Assembly (NCBI GenBank): GCA_040752005.1
Contig: JBFMFX010000013.1
Coordinates: forward strand, 41,013-105,012
Reading direction: 5' to 3'
Source of the DNA: RBG-16-66-20 sp040752005
Lineage (GTDB): Bacteria; Pseudomonadota; Gammaproteobacteria; Burkholderiales; SG8-39
DNA: 64,000 nt
Shown: positions 59,293-64,000 of the stretch, piece by piece
Layout of the letters: every line of letters begins with the position of its first letter
Numbering within the stretch: position 1 is the first letter of the stretch
Notes under the pieces: model-generated
What the model was told of the DNA's origin: nothing
What the model saw: the letters and a program-made list of their open reading frames with translations, nothing else
The model's database searches: none
Program-made: the position numbers and the translations under genes

Positions 59293-60327
59293 ATGCATAC
59301 CGTCACCGTCCAGCCCGCAGGGCAGAGCTTCCAGGTAGAGGAAGGCGAATCGGTGCTCGCCGCTGCGCTGCGCCAGGGGCTGGTGCTGCCCTACGGCTGC
59401 AAAAGCGGTGCCTGCGGGAGCTGCAAGGGAAAGATCCTCTCCGGCGAGGTGGACTACGGCACCTACCAGAAGAAGGCGCTCACCGACGCCGAGCGGGCCC
59501 AGGGCAAGGCGCTCTTTTGCCAGGCGAAGCCGCTCACCGATCTCGTCATCGAGGCGCGCACCGTCGGCGCGGTGAAGGGCATCCAGATCCGGATCCTGCC
59601 CTGCCGCGTGCAGAAAATGGAGCGGCTCGCCGACGACGTGATGGTGCTGCGCCTGAAGCTGCCGGCGAACGAAAGGCTCGCCTATCTCGCCGGCCAGTTC
59701 ATCGAATTCCTGCTGCGCGACGGCGCACGGCGCAGCTTCTCGATGGCTAATCCCCCCCACGATCAGGAGCTGATCGAGCTGCACGTGCGCCATGTGCCCG
59801 GCGGGCAGTTCACCGACCATGTGTTCGGCAAGATGAAGGAGCGCGACATCCTGCGCTTCGAAGGTCCGTTCGGCACCTTCTTTCTGCGCGAGGAGTCGGA
59901 GAAGCCGATCGTGTTCGTCGCCTCCGGCACCGGCTTCGCGCCGATCAAGGCGATCATCGAGGACATGTTCCACAAGGGGATCACCCGGCCGGCGGTGCTG
60001 TACTGGGGCGGGCGGCGTCCGAAGGACCTGTACATGAATGCGCTCGCCGAGCGCTGGGCCGCCGAACACGCCGACCGCTTCCGGTACGTGCCGGTGATCT
60101 CCGACGCGCTGCCGGAGGACCACTGGACCGGGCGCACCGGGTTCGTGCATCGCGCAGTGATGGAGGACTTCCCCGACCTCTCCGGCCACCAGGTCTATGC
60201 CTGCGGGGTGCCGATCATGGTCGAGTCCGCGAAGCGCGACTTCACGGCGCACTGCCGCCTGCCGGAGGAGGAGTTCTACGCCGACAGCTTCACCACGCAG
60301 GCGGACATCGCCGGCGTGCAGGGGTGA
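59293..60327 (+). CDS. 2Fe-2S/FAD reductase, CDP-6-deoxy-delta-3,4-glucoseen reductase-like
   Basis: 344 aa. N-terminal plant-type ferredoxin (CKSGACGSCKGKI and LFCQAKPLTD), FAD domain (RRSFSMANPP) and NAD domain (VFVASGTGFAPIKAI, YACGVPIMVESAK). Annotated as AscD-like in many betaproteobacteria, although deoxysugar genes are absent here; it may serve another oxygenase or the Coq pathway. Starts right after the divergent gene. Confidence 0.9.
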   Translation: MHTVTVQPAGQSFQVEEGESVLAAALRQGLVLPYGCKSGACGSCKGKILSGEVDYGTYQKKALTDAERAQGKALFCQAKPLTDLVIEARTVGAVKGIQIRILPCRVQKMERLADDVMVLRLKLPANERLAYLAGQFIEFLLRDGARRSFSMANPPHDQELIELHVRHVPGGQFTDHVFGKMKERDILRFEGPFGTFFLREESEKPIVFVASGTGFAPIKAIIEDMFHKGITRPAVLYWGGRRPKDLYMNALAERWAAEHADRFRYVPVISDALPEDHWTGRTGFVHRAVMEDFPDLSGHQVYACGVPIMVESAKRDFTAHCRLPEEEFYADSFTTQADIAGVQG

Positions 60328-61307
60328 ACGCGGCGCTACTTGCCGCCGCCGCGGCAGCCGCCGCGGCAGCCGTCGCGGCGCTGTTGTGGTACATGGTTTC
60401 GGTCCCAGGCGCGTCCTGGCGCGGCGCATTGCCGCCCCTCGGCGCCGAGGAAGCGGCGCTCGCCGAACGGCTGCGGAAACACGTCGCCGCGGTGGCGAGC
60501 GCCGAGCACAACACGCGCACGCCCGAGCGGCTGGAAGCAGTGGCGCGCTACATCGAGGCTGAGCTTCGCGCTGCCGGCTACGCGGTGCGCTCCCAGAGCT
60601 ACGATTCGGGCGGCGGCCTCGTGCGCAACCTCGAAGCGGTGCTTGCCGGGCGCGAAGCGCGCTCGATCGTCCTCGGCGCGCACTATGACTCGGTGTTCGG
60701 CGCGACCGGCGCAAACGACAACGGCTCGGGCGTCGCCGCACTCCTTGAGCTTGCGCGGGCGTGCGCGGGCGCAAAGCCGCGGCATACGCTGCGCTTCGCG
60801 TTCTTCGCCAACGAAGAGCCACCCTATTTCGCGACTGCGGCGATGGGAAGTCGCGTCTATGTCGACGAACTGCTCGGCCGCGGCGATGCGGTCGCCGCGA
60901 TGTTTTCCCTGGAGACGATCGGCTACTACTCCGAGCGTCCGGGGAGCCAGCGCTATCCCTTTCCGCTCGGTTTTTTTTACCCGGATCGCGGCGACTTCAT
61001 CGCCTTCGTCGCCAACCTTGCCTCGCGCCCGCTGTTGCATCGGGCACTCGCTGCGTTCCGCCGCGAGGCGCGCTTTCCCTCCGAGGGCATCGCCGCGCCG
61101 GCGTTCATTCCGGGCGTGGACTGGTCCGACCAGTGGTCGTTCTGGCGCCGTCGCATTCCCGCCGTGATGATCACCGACACCGCGCCCTACCGCTATCCGC
61201 ACTACCACCTGCCGAGCGACACGCCGGACAAGGTGGACTACGAGCGGCTCGCCCGCCTCGCCTCCGCCCTGGAACGGATGCTGCGGGCGTTGGACACCGA
61301 ACTGTAG
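60324..61307 (+). CDS. M28-family zinc peptidase, membrane-anchored
   Basis: 327 aa. An Ala-rich N-terminal anchor (residues 2-24), then the M28 aminopeptidase fold with zinc ligands in VLGAHYDSV, NDNGSGVAALLELA, ANEEPPYF, SLETIGYY and HYHLPSDTPDKVDY. GTG start at 60324 overlaps the reductase stop (GTGA). Releases N-terminal residues by inference. A Gly/Arg-rich low-signal stretch of about 130 bases follows up to the transposase remnant. Confidence 0.9.
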   Translation: MNAALLAAAAAAAAAAVAALLWYMVSVPGASWRGALPPLGAEEAALAERLRKHVAAVASAEHNTRTPERLEAVARYIEAELRAAGYAVRSQSYDSGGGLVRNLEAVLAGREARSIVLGAHYDSVFGATGANDNGSGVAALLELARACAGAKPRHTLRFAFFANEEPPYFATAAMGSRVYVDELLGRGDAVAAMFSLETIGYYSERPGSQRYPFPLGFFYPDRGDFIAFVANLASRPLLHRALAAFRREARFPSEGIAAPAFIPGVDWSDQWSFWRRRIPAVMITDTAPYRYPHYHLPSDTPDKVDYERLARLASALERMLRALDTEL

Positions 61308-61437
61308 GCGGCGCCCATCGAGGGCCGCCCTCGGAGCGCCCGTCGCCGCGACCGCGACGAATCGCCCCCCTTGCATCGCCTTCACTGCCGGCAATGTCGC
61401 ACCCGCAGAGCGCGCATCGCGTCGAAGAAATGCTCGC

Positions 61438-62444
61438 TTGCAACAGTTTCGCAAGCCGATCGCTTGCCGCCATCAAGTGCATGACTGTGCCGGAGGCGAG
61501 TGCGCTTCTCGCGCCCGTGCTATTCAGCAGCGCGCCGATCTCGACCAACTTGAGCCTCACGGTGGCAACCGTGGCGCTCGCGATCGCTGTGCCCTGCAGA
61601 GCGAGCTCGCGCAACCGATCGAGCAGCACATAGGCCGTCGAGACGAACCACCGGCGTAACCGGTTGGCCATCATGCTCGCCGTCGAAGTGCGGTCGGCGA
61701 ACAGATCGAGCTGCTGTTCCTTGATGCGGTCCTCCATGCCGCCGCGGGTGCAGTAAAGCTCCTCGTACGGCGTGCGCGCGTCCCGCTGCTATGGCGGCAG
61801 CGAGGGAACGATGAAACGGAGGTTGGGACCGGCGGGCCGGTGCTCGGCCCTCCCAGTCGCTCGGCGCCGGGCGTTCCGGCTATCGAGCGTGCGGTAGCCG
61901 AAGTCCTCGAACGGGCGCGGGGGCGCGCCGCGCGCCTCGCACCGCGCTTGCCCGTTCGAGCTCGGCCGCAAGCTGCGCCTCCAGGCGCTCGTTTCTCGCC
62001 AGGCCGAAGACGTAACCGACGCCATGAGCCTCGCACCAGCTCATCAGAGACTCGCGCGCAAAGCCCGAATCGGCCCGCAGCAGGATGCCCGCCGCCGGCC
62101 AGCGGGCCCGGATCTGCCCGAGGTACGGATTCGATCTCCTCAAGGCTTTCGGCCGAAGCATCGATGTTCGAGGGCCACAGCTTCGCCACCGACAAATGCT
62201 TGCCGCAAAAGATGTAAACGCGCTGCCCCACCCGCATCTTCACCGAGTGCTCCACCAGGTCCGAATCGCGCCGATCCTCAAAACACCCCGCCAGGCGCCC
62301 GATCGGTCCGCTCGCCTGAGCCGCCTTCCCAAGTAGCAGCGCTCCGGCATCCGAGCTGACCGCTCCTCCGTCAAGCGCCGCCACCACCGAACCCCCGCCA
62401 ACCGCTTCAAACTCGAACCGCCGCGGTTTACACCGTGTCTGCAT
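61438..62444 (-). pseudogene. Degenerate IS1380-family transposase
   Basis: Pieces of one transposase occur in three frames: N-terminus at 62444 (CKPRRFEFEAVGGGSVVAAL, DGGAVSSDAGALLLG), an internal jump (RVGQRVY joined directly to IFCGKHLSVAKLWPSNIDAS), then ILLRADSGFARESLMSWCEA in another frame, FEDFGYRTLDSR in a third, and EDRIKEQQLDLFADRTSTA at 61737 to near 61438. At least three frameshifts and an internal deletion. No matched terminal inverted repeats were found. It cannot be active. Confidence 0.88.
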
Positions 62445-62600
62445 CGGCGACCCCCTTGAGTCGTTCTTGAGTGTCCTTGCCAAGACACCTTTTCGACTCA
62501 GGCCCCGACGTCCTGTTTCCTACTGCGAGAAATCCGGGTCAGGAAACACACCCTGCTGGAACGATGGGAGTGTCAAGGGTCGCCGAATTTTCCCCGGCCG

Positions 62601-62824
62601 TGGTCGTTCAAGTTCGACCGCGATGCCGGCCGCGTCTTGCCGACCCCGCCGGCCGCACCTCCAACGGCGACGAGCTGCTGTACGCGATCGTGCGCGGCCG
62701 GATCGCCGACGGCGGGCGCATCCTGATCCGCGCTTCGGGCACCGAGCCCGTGCTGCCCGCGATAGTCGAGGGCGAAGAAACAGATCTCGCACATGCGCTG
62801 GCGCACCGGCCGGCGGCGACCGTG
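62601..62824 (+). pseudogene. Fossil of phosphoglucosamine mutase (GlmM)
   Basis: Two separated conserved sites of GlmM are fused here: FKFDRDAGRVL (62601-62639, metal-loop FDGDADRV) in one frame, then NGDELLYAIVRGRIADGG and GRILIRASGTEPVLPAIVEG (62636-62824, phosphate loop) in the next. Normally about 170 residues lie between them, so the centre is deleted and the frame broken. It may be the relic of a gene damaged by the nearby insertion element. A functional glmM must lie elsewhere. Confidence 0.7.
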
Positions 62825-62845
62825 CCGAGCAGCGCGCGATCGGCT

Positions 62846-63448
62846 TTACCGGCGGCGCCGCAACAGCCGAAGGACGAGCCAACCGGCACCCGCGGCCGCG
62901 AGCACCACGAGCAGCCATTCGATCGCCTGCCGGGCGGCGGTCGCGCGGTGCGAGTTCGACAGTTGAGCGACGATCGGAGCGCGCTCGCCGGCTTCGAGGC
63001 GCGCGCCGTTGAAGACCTCCATCCGCAGCACGGTGGCCCACCAGCCAATGTAGGTCCGACCGCGAGATTCGAAGTAATCGGGCGGGTGGCACACGCCGCA
63101 GCGCGCTTCGACGAGCCGCACGCCGAGCGGGCGCGCCGCCAGCGCGGCGGCGCGCGCCTGCTGCGCCGCTTCCTCCTGCATCCGGCGTTCGCGTTCGCGC
63201 TGCGCCTCGCGTTCGCGTTCCTCCTCGATGCGCTGCATCTCGCGCGCGCGCTCGGCCGGCGACAGCCGGCGCGATCCGGCCTGATACTCTCCGGCACTCA
63301 TCTCCGCGACAGCGGGCGCGAGTACGCCGAGGCACGCGAAAAGAATCGCGCCGGACGCCAGGAGGCGCGGTGCCGGCGCGCTTTCGAGGAGAAGCTTGCT
63401 ACAGTAGCGCGTCCACCGCAGTGCGCGCGAAGGCGGCCAGCGACGCAT
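62846..63448 (-). CDS. Membrane-anchored c-type cytochrome-like protein with charged coiled coil
   Basis: Up to 200 aa. Hydrophobic signal (LLASGAILFACLGVLAPAVA), a highly charged Glu/Arg helix (SPAERAREMQRIEEEREREA), one haem motif (ARCGVCHPPDYFES), then GWWATVLRMEVFNGA and a C-terminal transmembrane helix (IEWLLVVLAAAGAGWLVL) with a basic tail. ATG at 63448 overlaps the TorD gene by 50 bases; CTG near the signal or ATG at 63301 (without signal) are alternatives. Orientation and neighbour suggest an electron carrier for a molybdoenzyme. Confidence 0.7.
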   Translation of the reverse strand: MRRWPPSRALRWTRYCSKLLLESAPAPRLLASGAILFACLGVLAPAVAEMSAGEYQAGSRRLSPAERAREMQRIEEEREREAQRERERRMQEEAAQQARAAALAARPLGVRLVEARCGVCHPPDYFESRGRTYIGWWATVLRMEVFNGARLEAGERAPIVAQLSNSHRATAARQAIEWLLVVLAAAGAGWLVLRLLRRRR

Positions 63449-64000
63449 AAACGGGCGCGACCGGACTCCGGTCGGCGGCGCGCTCGCAGGCGAGGCGCAA
63501 CGGCTCGAGCCAGTGCCGCACGAAACCGTCGACGAACTCGGCGGCCATCGCCGCGGCATCGGCATCGCTGCCGGCCGCGCGTTCCAGCAGCGCGGCGACG
63601 AACTCGAGCTGGGTCGCCACGTAGTCGGGCAGATCGTGGAAATCTTCGCGCGGCGCAAAGCCGGCGGCCGCATAGCACTGCGTCATCATCTGGGCGCTCG
63701 CCCCGCCGAGCGCGCCTTCGAGGTAGATCCCGGTGTTCAGCGTCACCGCAACCGGAGGCACGAGAAACAGGCGGCTGAACCCGACCAGCCACGGCTCGTC
63801 GGCGGCCGGTGTCGCGGCCATCTGGCGCAGCGCTCTTACGGCCGGTGCCGCGTCCAGTTCGAGTTCGGCCCCGAGTTCGTCGAGGTCGACCGCGAGCGCG
63901 TGACACCACGCGCGACCGGTGAGCTCAGCCGGCGGCGGCAGGAACGCCGCCGCCAGGCAGTAGAGCAGGTCGGCCGCTTCCGGGCGCGCCGCGCCGGTCG
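63399..64000 (-). CDS. TorD-family molybdoenzyme maturation chaperone (5' end outside window)
   Basis: About 200 codons visible, still open at the right edge. Family signatures: ADLLYCLAAAFLPPPAEL, FSRLFLVPPVAVTLNTGIYL, EGALGGASAQMMTQCY and DLPDYVATQLEFVAALLERA. TorD/DmsD/NarJ-type proteins bind the signal peptide of a molybdopterin reductase or dehydrogenase and assist cofactor insertion. The catalytic subunit is probably encoded to the right of the window. Confidence 0.88.
   Translation of the reverse strand, partial: TGAARPEAADLLYCLAAAFLPPPAELTGRAWCHALAVDLDELGAELELDAAPAVRALRQMAATPAADEPWLVGFSRLFLVPPVAVTLNTGIYLEGALGGASAQMMTQCYAAAGFAPREDFHDLPDYVATQLEFVAALLERAAGSDADAAAMAAEFVDGFVRHWLEPLRLACERAADRSPVAPVYASLAAFARTAVDALL

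Noticed and set aside
62523..62542. Candidate terminal inverted repeat of the IS1380 remnant (gagaaatccgggtc)
   Set aside because: Looks like an IS1380 end, but no partner was found at the other side of the transposase remnant.

Overview
The window is about 70% GC and reads as a chromosomal segment of a betaproteobacterium. The evidence is the pilMNOPQ-aroK-aroB-gltB-gltD order, the lptM-lysA-cyaY-PBP1A neighbourhood, engB next to a Mg-type hemB, cytochrome c4 and the DsbD/CutA pair. Genus cannot be read from the sequence. No rRNA, tRNA, CRISPR array or phage was seen.

Region 1 (1-27.6 kb) is one long accessory block, almost wholly on the minus strand, devoted to copper handling and periplasmic redox repair. 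Reading in the direction of transcription from 27.3 kb downwards it holds: CopA ATPase with an HMA domain, CueR, a CzcI-like peptide, a small exported protein, a TolC-type outer-membrane factor, a multicopper oxidase, a CopI-like cupredoxin, CusF, an L,D-transpeptidase, a cytochrome c lipoprotein, a second P-type ATPase carrying two YHS domains, a lycopene-cyclase-like membrane protein, DUF2933, an isoprenylcysteine-methyltransferase-like protein, a Met-rich protein, a second multicopper oxidase, a DsbD function spread over separate genes (TlpA-like thioredoxin, CcdA, DsbD N-domain) with DsbC, a cytochrome c, a Met-rich protein, a sialidase-fold-like protein, an orphan Rieske protein, MsrPQ, and CusC/CusB running off the left edge (CusA presumably lies outside). 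copZ is divergent from copA across a back-to-back pair of CueR-type promoters. Many genes overlap by 1-8 bases, so they probably form a few long operons. Three exported Cys-rich proteins of exactly 106 aa share a C-terminal tail and lie ahead of metal or redox genes; a fourth, related-looking one is CzcI-like.

Region 2 (27.65-46.1 kb, minus strand) is housekeeping: an FAD amine-oxidase-like protein, glmS, glmU, a Crp/Fnr regulator, gltD, gltB, aroB, aroK, then the type IV pilus operon pilMNOPQ with a clear terminator after pilQ.

Region 3 (46.2-61.3 kb, both strands) holds PBP1A, cyaY, lptM, lysA, a fragment of an RND permease, a NYN-LOTUS protein, an ECF sigma/anti-sigma pair, a small exported protein with terminator, cytochrome c4, engB, a structured leader and hemB, a VOC protein, full-length dsbD, cutA, an NAD-dependent sugar-epimerase-like protein, a ferredoxin-type flavin reductase and an M28 peptidase.

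Region 4 (61.3-64 kb) is a scar: a frameshifted IS1380-family transposase, a fossil of phosphoglucosamine mutase, then a membrane-anchored c-type cytochrome and a TorD-family chaperone cut by the right edge, which hints at a molybdoenzyme system beyond the window.
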